A stretch of 35,626 bases of DNA from Mesorhizobium norvegicum (GCF_004919685.1 NZ_SMYZ01000083.1:1-35626), one strand, 5' to 3'; shown: positions 25,994-35,170, numbered from the stretch's first letter. Numbers and translations: made by a program. Notes: generated from the letters alone by a model not told the origin.

Positions 25994-26935
25994 ATGAAGC
26001 TGAAAATTGCCGTCCAGATGGACCACATCTCCACCGTGTCGATCGCCGGCGACACCTCGTTCGCGCTGTCGCTGGAAGCGCAGCGACGCGGCCATCTTCT
26101 GTTCCACTACACGCCGGACCGGCTGTCACTGCGCGACGGCAAGGTGTTTGCCCGCATCGAGGAGATGCAGGTCCGCGACGAGAAGGGCAGCCACTATTCG
26201 CTGGGCGAGAGGGTGCGTACCGATCTGTCGGAGATGGACGTCGTCCTGCTGCGCCAGGATCCGCCCTTCGACATGAACTACATCACCACCACGCACATTC
26301 TGGAGCGCATCCATCCCGGGACGTTGGTGGTCAACGACCCGGCCTGGGTGCGCAACAGCCCGGAAAAGATCTTCGTCACCGAGTTTCCCGACCTGATGCC
26401 GGACACGCTGATCACCAAGGATCCGCTCGAAGTTGCCGCCTTCCGCAAGGAGTTCGGCGACATCATCGTCAAGCCGCTCTACGGCAATGGCGGCTCCGGC
26501 GTCTTCCATCTGCTCGAGGGGGACCGCAACCTTGCCTCGCTGCTGGAAATGTTCGGCCAGATGTTCCGCGAACCCTATATCGTGCAGCGCTATCTGAAGG
26601 ACGTGCGCAAGGGCGACAAGCGCATCATCCTGATCGACGGCGAGCCGGTCGGCGCCATCAACCGGGTGCCGGCCGAGCATGATTCCCGCTCCAACATGCA
26701 TGTCGGCGGCCGCGCCGAAAAGACCGAACTGACGGAACGCGAGCGCGAGATCTGCGCCCGCATCGGGCCGGCGCTGAAAGAGCGCGGCTTCATCCTCGTC
26801 GGCATCGACGTCATCGGCGACTACATGACCGAGATCAACGTGACCTCGCCGACCGGCGTGCGCGAGGTCAAGCGCTTCGGCGGCGCCGACATCGCCAGCC
26901 TGTTCTGGGACGCGGTCGAGGGGAAGAGGAAGTAA
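25994..26935 (+). CDS. gshB: Glutathione synthetase
   Basis: A 313-residue ATP-grasp enzyme joining gamma-glutamylcysteine and glycine to make glutathione. Recognisable blocks are KIAVQMDHISTVSIAGDTSFAL at the N terminus, LLRQDPPFDMNYITTTHIL, NDPAWVRNSPEKIF, IIVKPLYGNGGSGVF (ATP-binding lysine and glycine-rich loop), RIILIDGEPVGAINRVP and the metal site GIDVIGDYMTEINVTSPTG. GGAG lies 8 bases before the ATG. It is divergent from the gtrA remnant across a 250-bp gap (25744-25993) in which I see no gene. Confidence 0.96.
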   Translation: MKLKIAVQMDHISTVSIAGDTSFALSLEAQRRGHLLFHYTPDRLSLRDGKVFARIEEMQVRDEKGSHYSLGERVRTDLSEMDVVLLRQDPPFDMNYITTTHILERIHPGTLVVNDPAWVRNSPEKIFVTEFPDLMPDTLITKDPLEVAAFRKEFGDIIVKPLYGNGGSGVFHLLEGDRNLASLLEMFGQMFREPYIVQRYLKDVRKGDKRIILIDGEPVGAINRVPAEHDSRSNMHVGGRAEKTELTEREREICARIGPALKERGFILVGIDVIGDYMTEINVTSPTGVREVKRFGGADIASLFWDAVEGKRK

Positions 26936-27000
26936 CCGTTTTCATTTTGTCTTAACCATGTTCCGTTTTTGCAACCGGGTACAACCCGGCCGCGACCGGC

Positions 27001-27028
27001 GCGGCTGTGTATTCTTGTAATGTTCTTG
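27001..27028 (+). repeat. Left copy of a 28-bp direct repeat
   Basis: This copy matches 27889-27916 at 23 of 28 positions, including the shared core GTAATGTTCTTG; all five differences are transitions. The pair brackets the flavodoxin-like gene between gshB and comM. Confidence 0.7.
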
Positions 27029-27169
27029 ATTTGATCAGGCGATTGTATAAGCCCGCTGCGGATCGACACCGGCGATGGGCTTTCCTTCCCCGCCACTGAC
27101 CTTGCTGTTTCCTGTTGGTTGCGCGACAGCTAATATGTGCGTGTAGTTCGAAGCCTGAAGGCTCACGCC

Positions 27170-27760
27170 ATGAAAATCAATGTCGTCTACGCGCATCCAC
27201 TAGCCGACAGCTACCAGGCGGCGCTCCACAAACGAGTCGTTCAGACCCTCAAAGCCAGGGGTGACGAGGTCGTTGATTTCGATCTCCATCAGATGAAGTT
27301 CGATCCTGTGATGCATGCCGAAGAAAGACATGGTCACTTTGATCCTGCCCAGGCACCCAGCGACTTGCAGATTTATATCGACGCGTTGAGATGGGCGGAG
27401 GCCTGCGTTTTCTGCTTTCCGACATGGTGGTCGGGCATGCCTGCAATCCTGAAGGGTTATTTTGATCGAGTTTGGCGACCAGGGGTGGCTTACGAGTTGC
27501 CGGCAGACGGTGGCATGATCAAGCCGGCGCTATTGAACATCCGGCGGATGGGCGTTGTCACTACATGCGGGTCGCCGTGGTGGTATACCGAACTGTACAT
27601 GCAAAACCCGGGAAGGAAGGTGCTGCTGCGAGGCCTCAAGACTATGTGCGGCCGCAACGTGAAGCACCTCTACCTGACGAGATATTCTGTCGAAAACATC
27701 TCTGACAACCAGAGGGAAATGTTTGCCCGCAAGGTGGAGCGCCTGTTCGAAAAATTCTAG
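27170..27760 (+). CDS. NAD(P)H quinone oxidoreductase-like flavodoxin-fold protein
   Basis: A 196-residue protein of the NQO1/KefF-type flavodoxin-2 family, expected to bind FAD or FMN and reduce quinones. The phosphate loop KINVVYAHPLADSYQAAL is at the start. FCFPTWWSGMPAILKGYFDRVW is the family hallmark, and VVTTCGSPWWYTEL follows in the second flavin region. The start at 27170 (MKINVVY) follows AAGG; the frame open from 27137 adds residues not seen in the family. By eye the gene is lower in GC and less biased in codon use than gshB and comM on either side. It sits in a segment flanked by direct repeats, suggesting acquisition. Confidence 0.85.
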   Translation: MKINVVYAHPLADSYQAALHKRVVQTLKARGDEVVDFDLHQMKFDPVMHAEERHGHFDPAQAPSDLQIYIDALRWAEACVFCFPTWWSGMPAILKGYFDRVWRPGVAYELPADGGMIKPALLNIRRMGVVTTCGSPWWYTELYMQNPGRKVLLRGLKTMCGRNVKHLYLTRYSVENISDNQREMFARKVERLFEKF

Positions 27761-27888
27761 CCATCCATGCCCGGGAATCTCATCCTTGATGCCGGCGAGC
27801 CTTTGACGAAGAGGGCGCTCAAGCTTCCGATCGAAGCCCAACTTATGAACGGCGCGTCCTTGCCGGCAGCATTCTTCACCGTCGTAAG

Positions 27889-27916
27889 GCGGCCATATGT
27901 TCTCGTAATGTTCTTG
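27889..27916 (+). repeat. Right copy of a 28-bp direct repeat
   Basis: Partner of the copy at 27001-27028. It lies in the 246-bp stretch between the oxidoreductase gene and comM, which holds no gene I can support. Confidence 0.7.
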
Positions 27917-28006
27917 CCTAACTCTGAAATCTGTGGTTGTCTTCCTTGACTTCGCTTGCACCCTGGTCGCCAGGGCATGGGCGAACACCTATCCGGGGGC
28001 ATAAAA

Positions 28007-29539
28007 ATGGTGGCGCGGGTTCGCACGGTCGCTTTCCAGGGCATCGAGGCTGTGCCGGTCGACGTGCAGGTGATGATCGCGCCCGGCAAGGTCAACATGC
28101 ACATCGTCGGCCTGGCCGACAAGGCAGTGGCGGAAAGCCGCGAGCGGGTGCAGGCAGCGCTGCATGCTTCCGGCCTGTCGATGCCGTCGAAGAAGGTCAC
28201 GGTCAATCTGGCACCCGCCGACCTGCCCAAGGAGGGCAGCCATTACGATCTGCCGATCGCGCTTGGCCTGATGGCCGCCCTTGGCGCCATTCCGGGCGAC
28301 ATGCTGGCCGGCTATGTCGTGCTTGGCGAATTGTCGCTCGACGGCACGATTGCCGCGGTCGCCGGCGCCTTGCCGGCGGCGATCGGCGCCAATGCCGAGG
28401 GCAAGGGCCTGATCTGCCCGTTCGCCTGCGGGCCGGAAGCGGCCTGGGCGGGCAAGGATTTCGACATTCTGGCGCCGCGCAGCCTGATCGCCATCGCCAA
28501 TCATTTCCGCGGCACGCAGGTCCTGTCGCGGCCGGAGGCGGGCATCCACGCCGCGGCGCGCGATCTGCCCGATCTCGCCGACATCAAGGGCCAGGAGACC
28601 GCCAAGCGGGCGCTGGAGGTGGCGGCGGCCGGTGGGCACAATCTGCTGATGATCGGCCCGCCCGGTTCAGGAAAATCGATGCTGGCGCAGCGGCTGCCGT
28701 CGATCCTGCCACCGCTGGCGCCGAAGGAATTGCTGGAAGTCTCGATGATCGCCTCGGTGGCGGGAGAGCTCGGCGAAGGCAAATTGACCGACCGGCGGCC
28801 GTTCCGCGCGCCGCACCATTCGGCCTCGATGGCGGCGATGGTTGGCGGCGGCATCCGCGCGCGACCGGGTGAAGTGTCGCTCGCCCATCACGGCGTGCTG
28901 TTCCTCGACGAGTTTCCCGAGTTCACGCCGCAGACGCTCGATGCGCTGCGCCAGCCGCTGGAGACCGGCGACTGCATGATCGCGCGCGCCAACCATCGCG
29001 TCACCTATCCGGCACGCATCCAGCTGGTGGCGGCGATGAACCCGTGCCGGTGCGGGATGGCCGGCGAGCCCGGCTATCGCTGCCTGCGCGGCGAGCGCTG
29101 CCGCACCGACTACCAGGCGCGTATCTCCGGTCCGCTGCTCGACCGTATCGATCTCCGGATCGAGGTGCCGGCGGTCTCGGCCAGCGACCTGATCCGGCCC
29201 GACCGGGCGGAGAAAAGTGCCGATGTGGCGCTGCGCGTGGCACGCGCCCGCACCATCCAGCGCGAGCGTTTCGAGCGCCTCGGCGCTACCCGCGCCACCA
29301 CCAACGCGCATTGCGCGCCGTCGGTGATCGAAGAGATCGCCATGCCTGACGCCGCCGGCCTGTCGCTGCTCAAGGACGCCAGCGAAAAGCTCGCTTTTTC
29401 GGCGCGGGCCTATCACCGGGTGCTGAAAGTCGCGCGGACATTGGCCGATCTCGACGCCAGCGAGACCGTCGGCCGCATCCATCTGGCCGAAGCGATTTCT
29501 TATCGGATGAGTTCGGAGCGCGTGGCGCAGGCGGCGTAG
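28007..29539 (+). CDS. comM: YifB/ComM family Mg-chelatase-like AAA+ ATPase
   Basis: A 510-residue protein of the ComM/YifB family. ComM is a hexameric helicase that promotes branch migration during DNA uptake in transformable bacteria. An N-terminal Lon-protease-like fold (MVARVRTVAFQGIEAVPVDVQV through about 185) lacks the protease dyad context. The AAA+ core follows, with Walker A GPPGSGKSMLAQRLP, Walker B VLFLDEFPEF, and RAPHHSASMAAMVGGG. A cysteine cluster, NPCRCGMAGEPGYRC, lies near the sensor region. The C-terminal part (KLAFSARAYHRVLKVARTLADL) is typical. The start at 28007 follows GGGGGC. No other competence gene is nearby. Confidence 0.92.
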   Translation: MVARVRTVAFQGIEAVPVDVQVMIAPGKVNMHIVGLADKAVAESRERVQAALHASGLSMPSKKVTVNLAPADLPKEGSHYDLPIALGLMAALGAIPGDMLAGYVVLGELSLDGTIAAVAGALPAAIGANAEGKGLICPFACGPEAAWAGKDFDILAPRSLIAIANHFRGTQVLSRPEAGIHAAARDLPDLADIKGQETAKRALEVAAAGGHNLLMIGPPGSGKSMLAQRLPSILPPLAPKELLEVSMIASVAGELGEGKLTDRRPFRAPHHSASMAAMVGGGIRARPGEVSLAHHGVLFLDEFPEFTPQTLDALRQPLETGDCMIARANHRVTYPARIQLVAAMNPCRCGMAGEPGYRCLRGERCRTDYQARISGPLLDRIDLRIEVPAVSASDLIRPDRAEKSADVALRVARARTIQRERFERLGATRATTNAHCAPSVIEEIAMPDAAGLSLLKDASEKLAFSARAYHRVLKVARTLADLDASETVGRIHLAEAISYRMSSERVAQAA

Positions 29540-29931
29540 GTCACTTGCCTTCTGATGGCCGTGCTTGCGGTTGTGGTTTTTGGTCCCGTGGGCGAAATCT
29601 GGCAGTACGCGATCGCGCGACAAGCCGACCCTGCCACGCCGCCTTCCGCGATCACGCCATAACCGCCACCCAACGAATCGACCATCTCTGCAGTGCGGCG
29701 GACCTGATTGTCCGCTTGGCCGGCGTCCTCACCACCCAACGGCCCCCACCGAACGGACGCCGGCCATTTTCTTGATCTTCACCAGAAGCGTGGCCGCCAT
29801 CAATGCCAGACTAAAGTCTTGGCTGCCGCAAGCAAAGGTCTGACGTAACCGCTTTGGTTCCGTCCTGGTTCATTGGACGTTCCTTATTTTAGTCGATGCG
29901 AATATATTATAGCTGTTGAGGGTGTACCGCT
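29540..29931. other. Intergenic region before the J-domain gene
   Basis: About 390 bp without a gene I can support; short frames on both strands have no recognisable protein pattern. The last 60 bp are AT-rich (TTATTTTAGTC, then TATATTATAG near 29900) and probably hold the promoter of the gene at 29932. Confidence 0.4.
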
Positions 29932-30471
29932 ATGTTCATTGACTACTACGAAGTTTTAGAAGTTAGCCCAAACGCCAACTCGGAAACGCTGGAGCGCATA
30001 TTTCGCTATTTTGCGATGCGCTATCATCCAGACAATCAGCAGACTGGCGATGAAGCCCGCTTCAGCGAAATCGTAGAAGCCCACAATACGCTCAAGGATC
30101 CGGTCAAGCGCGCTCAATACGACATCGCGTACAGAGACCATGCCGGCCTTCGCCGCGAGTTGACCGAGGAAGCCAGCAACGCCAAAGGCATCGAGCGGGA
30201 TGGTGTGATCCAGGCCCAACTGCTTTCGCTGCTTTATGCGAAGCGCCGGCACGACGTCACCGATCCCGGGATCGGAGATGTAGAGCTCGAACGCTTGTCA
30301 GGCTGTCCGCGAGAACATCTCGAGTTCCATCTCTGGTATCTGAAAGCGAAGGGATGGATCGCAAGGATAGAAAACGGGACGATCGCGATTACGGTGGAAG
30401 GCGTCGATCGCGCCAACTCCGAACACCGTCGCGATCCCACCATTCGGCTCCTGGACCATACAGCTCCCTAA
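29932..30471 (+). CDS. J-domain protein with a C-terminal winged-helix-like region
   Basis: A 179-residue protein. Residues 1-65 are a J domain (FIDYYEVLEVSPNANSETLERIF, HPD at 32-34, EIVEAHNTLKDPVKRAQYD), so it should stimulate an Hsp70 ATPase. It lacks the Gly/Phe linker and zinc repeats of DnaJ. After a charged linker, residues about 88-160 look like a winged helix: IQAQLLSLLYAKRR, then VELERLSGCPREHLEFHLWYLKAKGWI, then a beta hairpin IENGTIAITVEGVDRA. That pairing of chaperone recruitment with a DNA- or protein-binding fold is unusual. GAGGGTG precedes the ATG. By eye the gene is AT-richer than comM and glcB on either side. Its true function is not known. Confidence 0.8.
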   Translation: MFIDYYEVLEVSPNANSETLERIFRYFAMRYHPDNQQTGDEARFSEIVEAHNTLKDPVKRAQYDIAYRDHAGLRRELTEEASNAKGIERDGVIQAQLLSLLYAKRRHDVTDPGIGDVELERLSGCPREHLEFHLWYLKAKGWIARIENGTIAITVEGVDRANSEHRRDPTIRLLDHTAP

Positions 30472-30539
30472 ACGCTCTATCTCCGCGCGAAAGCCAGGTC
30501 GAAGACCCGCCGCCCTATTCACGGCAGGGACTGGCCTCT

Positions 30540-32708
30540 TCAGCCCTGCTGCGCCTTCAGTTCCAGCCGCCGCGCGTGCAGCACCGGTTCGGTGTAGCCG
30601 TTGGGCTGGACACGGCCCTTGAAGACCAGGTCGCAGGCCGCCAGGAAGGCGATCGAGTTGTCGAAGTCGGCCGCCATCGGCTGGTAGAGCGGATCGCCGA
30701 CATTCTGCAGATCGACGATCGCCGCCATGCGCCGCAGGGAATCCATCACCTGGATGCGAGAACAGACGTCGTGATGCAGCCAGTTGGCGATGTGCTGCGA
30801 GGAAATGCGCAGCGTGGCGCGGTCTTCCATCAGGCCGACATCGTTGATGTCAGGCACCTTTGAGCAACCGACGCCCTGGTCGATCCAGCGCACGACATAG
30901 CCCAGAATGCCTTGCGCGTTGTTGTCGAGCTCGCGCTGGATCTCGTCGGGAGTCCAGTTCGGCCTGACCGCGACCGGCACCGACAGGATGTCGTCGAGCT
31001 TCGCCTTGGGCCGGCTCTTCAGCGCTGCCTGCACCGCGTGGACATCGACCTTGTGATAGTGCGTGGCATGCAGCGTCGCCGCCGTCGGCGAGGGCACCCA
31101 GGCGGTGTTGGCGCCGGCCTTGGGGTGGGCGATCTTCTCGACCAGCATCGCCGCCATCAGATCCGGCATCGCCCACATGCCCTTGCCGATCTGGGCGTGG
31201 CCGGCCAGCCCGCATTCGAGCCCGGTGTCGACATTCCACGCCTCGTAGGCGGAAATCCAGGCGGCCTGCTTCATGTCGCCCTTGCGGATCATCGGGCCGG
31301 CTTCCATCGAGGTGTGGATCTCGTCGCCGGTGCGATCGAGGAAGCCGGTGTTGATGAACACGACGCGCTCTTTTGCGGCGCGGATTGCTTCCTTGAGGTT
31401 GACGGTGGTGCGCCGCTCCTCGTCCATGATGCCCATCTTGATGGTATTCTTGGCCATGCCGAGCAGGGCCTCGACACGGTCGAAGATCTCGACCGCGAAG
31501 GCGACTTCCTCCGGCCCGTGCATCTTGGGTTTCACGACATACATCGAGCCGGCGCGGGAATTGGCACGGCGGCCGTTGGTTCCGACGTCATGCAGCGCGA
31601 TCAGCGCCGTCATCGCCGCATCCATAATGCCTTCCGGAACCTCGTTGCCGTCGCGGTCAAGAATCGCCGGGTTGGTCATGAGGTGGCCGACATTCCTGAC
31701 CAGCATCAGCGAGCGGCCGGGCACGGTCAGCGTGCCGCCGGCGGGCGTGGTGTAGGAGCGGTCGGGATTGAGCTTGCGGACAAAACTCTTGCCGCCCTTG
31801 GTGATTTTTTCCGCAAGGTCACCCTTCATCAGGCCGAGCCAGTTGCGGTAGACGACGACCTTGTCCTGCGCATCCACCGCAGCGACCGAATCCTCGCAAT
31901 CCTGGATGGTGGTCAGCGCCGATTCCAGGATGACATCGGCGATCCCCGCCGGATCGGTGCGGCCGATCTGGTTGTTGCGGTCGATCACGATCTCTATGTG
32001 CAGGCCGTTGCGCACAAGCAGCACCGCATCGGGATTGGCGGCGTCGCCACGGTAGCCGACGAATTGTTTCGGGTTGGCCAGCGTCGTTGAGCCGGCACCG
32101 GCACTCAGCCGCAAGGCGCCTTGCGCCAGCGACAGACCGTTGACGCCTGCCCATTTGCCCGAGGTGAGCGGTGCGGCCTCGTCGAGAAAGCTCTTCGTCC
32201 AGGCAACGACCTTGGCGCCGCGCGCCGGATTGAAGGCTTTGCCCTTTTCGGCGCCATCGGTTTCGGGAATGGCGTCGGTGCCGTAGAGCGCATCGTAGAG
32301 CGAGCCCCAGCGCGCATTGGCAGCGTTGAGCGCATAACGGGCATTCATCACCGGCACGACCAGCTGCGGGCCGGCAACGATCGCGATTTCGGGGTCGACA
32401 TTGTCGGTCGACACGCTGAAGGCCGGGCCTTCCGGGACGAGGTAGCCGATCTCTTTCAGGAAGCCCTTGTAGGCCTCCATGTCGACGGGTGCGCCATGGT
32501 CGCGATACCAGCCGTCTATCTGTTCCTGGATGGCGTCGCGCTTTGCCAGCAGCGCCCGGTTCTTCGGTGCCAAATCATGGACGATGGCTGAGAAGCCATT
32601 CCAGAAGGCGTCCGCTTCGATGCCGGTGCCCGGCAGCGCTTCCCTGGCCACGAACTCATGCAGCTCGCGGGCAATCCGCAATCCGGCGATCTCGATGCGA
32701 TCGGTCAT
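30540..32708 (-). CDS. glcB: Malate synthase G
   Basis: A 722-residue monomeric enzyme condensing glyoxylate and acetyl-CoA to malate in the glyoxylate shunt and glycolate use. Length and motifs fit isoform G: IEIAGLRIARELHEFV at the start, GFLKEIGYLVPEGP, NARWGSLYDALYGTD, the core with SRAGSMYVVKPKMHGPEEVAF (catalytic region), IMDEERRTTVNLKEAI, FINTGFLDRTGDEIHTSM (metal and substrate site), and GYVVRWIDQGVGCSKVPDINDVGLMEDRATLRISSQHIANWL. GGAG lies 7 bases before the ATG at 32708. It is convergent with the J-domain gene. Confidence 0.97.
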   Translation of the reverse strand: MTDRIEIAGLRIARELHEFVAREALPGTGIEADAFWNGFSAIVHDLAPKNRALLAKRDAIQEQIDGWYRDHGAPVDMEAYKGFLKEIGYLVPEGPAFSVSTDNVDPEIAIVAGPQLVVPVMNARYALNAANARWGSLYDALYGTDAIPETDGAEKGKAFNPARGAKVVAWTKSFLDEAAPLTSGKWAGVNGLSLAQGALRLSAGAGSTTLANPKQFVGYRGDAANPDAVLLVRNGLHIEIVIDRNNQIGRTDPAGIADVILESALTTIQDCEDSVAAVDAQDKVVVYRNWLGLMKGDLAEKITKGGKSFVRKLNPDRSYTTPAGGTLTVPGRSLMLVRNVGHLMTNPAILDRDGNEVPEGIMDAAMTALIALHDVGTNGRRANSRAGSMYVVKPKMHGPEEVAFAVEIFDRVEALLGMAKNTIKMGIMDEERRTTVNLKEAIRAAKERVVFINTGFLDRTGDEIHTSMEAGPMIRKGDMKQAAWISAYEAWNVDTGLECGLAGHAQIGKGMWAMPDLMAAMLVEKIAHPKAGANTAWVPSPTAATLHATHYHKVDVHAVQAALKSRPKAKLDDILSVPVAVRPNWTPDEIQRELDNNAQGILGYVVRWIDQGVGCSKVPDINDVGLMEDRATLRISSQHIANWLHHDVCSRIQVMDSLRRMAAIVDLQNVGDPLYQPMAADFDNSIAFLAACDLVFKGRVQPNGYTEPVLHARRLELKAQQG

Positions 32709-32814
32709 CAGGCTACTCCAGATGAAAGGCTTTGCGGGCCTTTGGCATGTCAGGGTGGCAGGGTCAATTCAGCTTAGGGTGAAGGGGACGTATTTAGCGG
32801 TCGGTGACGCTGCC

Positions 32815-32967
32815 AATCTCCCCCCTCGAGGGGGAGATGGCCGGCAGGCCAGAGGGGGTCGCCGAACGTAAGGCGCTAGCCTCTTCTGTTCAAAGCAGAG
32901 GTCGCGTCCCGTCGAACCGACCCCCTCTGTCGCCTTCGGCGACATCTCCCCCTCAAGGGGGGAGATC
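32815..32967. repeat. Inverted pair of palindromic repeats
   Basis: The left arm, starting AATCTCCCCCCTCGAGG (32815-32868), and the right arm, ending CCTCAAGGGGGGAGATC (32910-32967), are copies of one unit in opposite orientation. Each contains its own small hairpins (GGCCGGCAGGCC; GTCGCCTTCGGCGAC). It fills the gap between the hydantoinase-like gene and glcB and could form a long hairpin or act as a bidirectional terminator. A third copy is at 35117-35170. Confidence 0.85.
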
Positions 32968-32972
32968 AGCCG

Positions 32973-35015
32973 CTACCCCGCAATGCGCGGCCTTCCCGAG
33001 GCCACCGCCACCACATGCGCTTCGATGAACATGCGCTGGGCTTCGACGGTCGAGACGCGGAACTCGGTCGCGACGTCGATCTCGGCGCTGTCGGTGCCGG
33101 CCTCCCTGGCGCGCTGGGCGACGATGGCGCGGACATCGGCCTCGGCCGCCGCGATCGCCGCCGCCTCGTCGAGGAAATCACGCACGGTTTCGCCCGAGGC
33201 AAGACGAAACAGCCCTTCCTTGGGCTGGCTGACCCGCGCCTCGGCCGACACCCGCACCTGCCCGACGACGGCGCCGAGTGCGTTGGCGACATCGGTATCC
33301 TCCGGCACCACGCAGTCGTTGCCGATCAGCGGCGGCAGGCCGGCATAATGCAGCGGCGCCGAGGCCCCGAGGCCGATGACCGGGCGGTCTAGCGCCACGG
33401 TCAGCCGTGCAATGCCGGGATGCGCGTCGACCGCGCGCTGCACCAGCGCATGCGCCACGGTCGACGCGCCATCGAGGCCGTCCTCGGCAAAGGCGGTTTC
33501 GAGGATATATTCGGCAGACCAGCGCGTCAGCGTCACCAGCACCCGCTCCGAGATCGCTTCGGGCGAAGCGGCGATGAACTGGCCACGGCCGTCGCGCTTG
33601 CGGGCGAACAGTTCGGCGCCGAGGCGCGCAGCAACGGGGTCCCAGTTCGCCTGCTTGCCCAGCACATGGGCGGCGTCCGACGGGGTGAAGCCGGCGACAT
33701 GCACCAGCCCGCGCGACACCAGCCGGTTCAGCGTCGCGTTCTGCGCATTCGAGGTCAAAAGCCTGTCGACGGCGAGCGGCACGGCACCGATGGCCTCGTA
33801 AAGCCTGGCTTCGGCGCCGGTCAGGCCGGCGGCGAGCCGGTCCGGCACGCCGGTGCGTACCGCGAAACGGCCATCCATGCGGCCGGGATTGGGCGCCCGC
33901 AACTGGCGCTCGAGTTCCGATGTGACGGCGCCGCCATGCGCCATGCCGGCCAGAGCCAGCGGCACCAGGCGGCGCGGCCCGAGCAGGATCTTCGGGTTGA
34001 GCGCGCCATCCTCCAACATCACTTCGGAATCGCCCCCGAGGCCGAAGGTGCGCATGGCGACCGCCTCGACCATGGTGCGGAAGCCGCCGACGGTGGCGCC
34101 TTCCGGATCGAGCCTGGGACGGCCGCCATCGAGCACGGCGACGTCGGTGGTGGTGCCGCCGATGTCGGACACCATGGCGTTGTCGAGCCCGGTCATGTGG
34201 CGGGCGCCGACCAGGCTGGCGGCCGGGCCGGAGAGGATGGTCTCGATCGGCCGCTGGCGGGCAAACGCCGCCGAAACCAGCGCGCCATCGCCGCGCACCA
34301 CCATCAGCGGTGCCGCGATGTTGCGCGCCTCGAGAAAGCCTTCGGTCGCCGCCACCAGCCGGTCGATCATCGAGATCAGCCTGGCGTTGAGCAGCGTCGT
34401 CAGCGCCCGGCGCGGACCGCCGAGCTTGGCCGACAGCTCGTGGCTGGCGGTTACCGGCAGCCCGGTCTTTTCGCGGATCAGTTCGCGGGCGGCGATCTCA
34501 TGTGCCGGATTGCGGGTGGCGAAATAGGCGCAGACGGCAAAGCCGGACACCGAGGCGCCGAGTTCCGGCAGCGCTGCCTCCAGCCCAGACAGATCGAGCC
34601 TGGCGGCATTGCCGTGCACATCGTGGCCGCCCGTGCAGAACACCACCGGATCGGTGCCCAGCGCGGCTTTCAGCCCGTCGCGGGCGAGGTCGCCCTCGGA
34701 AAAGCCGATCATCACCAGCGCGACGCGGCCGCCCTGGCCCTCGACCAGTGCGTTGGTGGCAAGCGTCGTCGACATCGAAACCAGCTTGATCGCGGCGGGA
34801 TCGGTGCCGGCCTTCTGCAGCACTGCATCGACGGCGCCGGAAATGCCGACGGCGAGGTCATGCCGCGTGGTCAGCGCCTTGGCCTTGGCCAACACCTTGC
34901 CCTTGTTCGGGCCTTGTTGGGGGCCTTCCGTCTCGGACCACAGCACGGCATCGGTATAGGTGCCGCCGGTGTCGATCCCGAGGAACAGCGGCTTTGGCTT
35001 GGTCTTGGCGGTCAT
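32973..35015 (-). CDS. Hydantoinase/oxoprolinase family protein (HyuA-like)
   Basis: A 680-residue protein of the hydantoinase A/oxoprolinase family, ATP-dependent enzymes opening cyclic amides such as 5-oxoproline or N-methylhydantoin, or carboxylating acetone. The N-terminal actin-like phosphate loop is FLGIDTGGTYTDAVLW. STTLATNALVEGQGGRVALV follows, then the central ATPase motif MVSDIGGTTTDVAVLDGGRP and FGLGGDSEV. It matches HyuA alone, and no B subunit lies next to it in the window. The ribosome site before the ATG at 35015 is weak. The substrate cannot be deduced. Confidence 0.88.
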   Translation of the reverse strand: MTAKTKPKPLFLGIDTGGTYTDAVLWSETEGPQQGPNKGKVLAKAKALTTRHDLAVGISGAVDAVLQKAGTDPAAIKLVSMSTTLATNALVEGQGGRVALVMIGFSEGDLARDGLKAALGTDPVVFCTGGHDVHGNAARLDLSGLEAALPELGASVSGFAVCAYFATRNPAHEIAARELIREKTGLPVTASHELSAKLGGPRRALTTLLNARLISMIDRLVAATEGFLEARNIAAPLMVVRGDGALVSAAFARQRPIETILSGPAASLVGARHMTGLDNAMVSDIGGTTTDVAVLDGGRPRLDPEGATVGGFRTMVEAVAMRTFGLGGDSEVMLEDGALNPKILLGPRRLVPLALAGMAHGGAVTSELERQLRAPNPGRMDGRFAVRTGVPDRLAAGLTGAEARLYEAIGAVPLAVDRLLTSNAQNATLNRLVSRGLVHVAGFTPSDAAHVLGKQANWDPVAARLGAELFARKRDGRGQFIAASPEAISERVLVTLTRWSAEYILETAFAEDGLDGASTVAHALVQRAVDAHPGIARLTVALDRPVIGLGASAPLHYAGLPPLIGNDCVVPEDTDVANALGAVVGQVRVSAEARVSQPKEGLFRLASGETVRDFLDEAAAIAAAEADVRAIVAQRAREAGTDSAEIDVATEFRVSTVEAQRMFIEAHVVAVASGRPRIAG

Positions 35016-35116
35016 TTCTGATGGCGGTCCGGGTGAGGAGAGATTTGCTCCCTGCCCCTTAGCCGATACGGGCCGGGCGATAAAGCCGCGAGCGCTGGGC
35101 CAAGGGAGGAGAGCTT

Positions 35117-35170
35117 AATCTCCCCCCTCGTGGGGGAGATGTCCGGCAGGACAGAGGGGGGCGCTGTCCC
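35117..35170. repeat. Third copy of the CTCCCCCCTC palindromic repeat
   Basis: It opens ATCTCCCCCCTCGTGG and continues with GTCCGGCAGGAC and AGAGGGGG, matching the left arm at 32815-32868. It lies between the DUF559 and hydantoinase-like genes. Confidence 0.85.

Noticed and set aside
27024..27040. FNR-like box (TTGATTTGATCAG) upstream of the oxidoreductase gene
   Set aside because: The half-sites are 3 rather than 4 bases apart and the second is imperfect, so I do not call it an FNR/FixK site.
27767..27949. 60-codon frame between the oxidoreductase gene and comM
   Set aside because: No ribosome site or family pattern, and it covers the right copy of the direct repeat.
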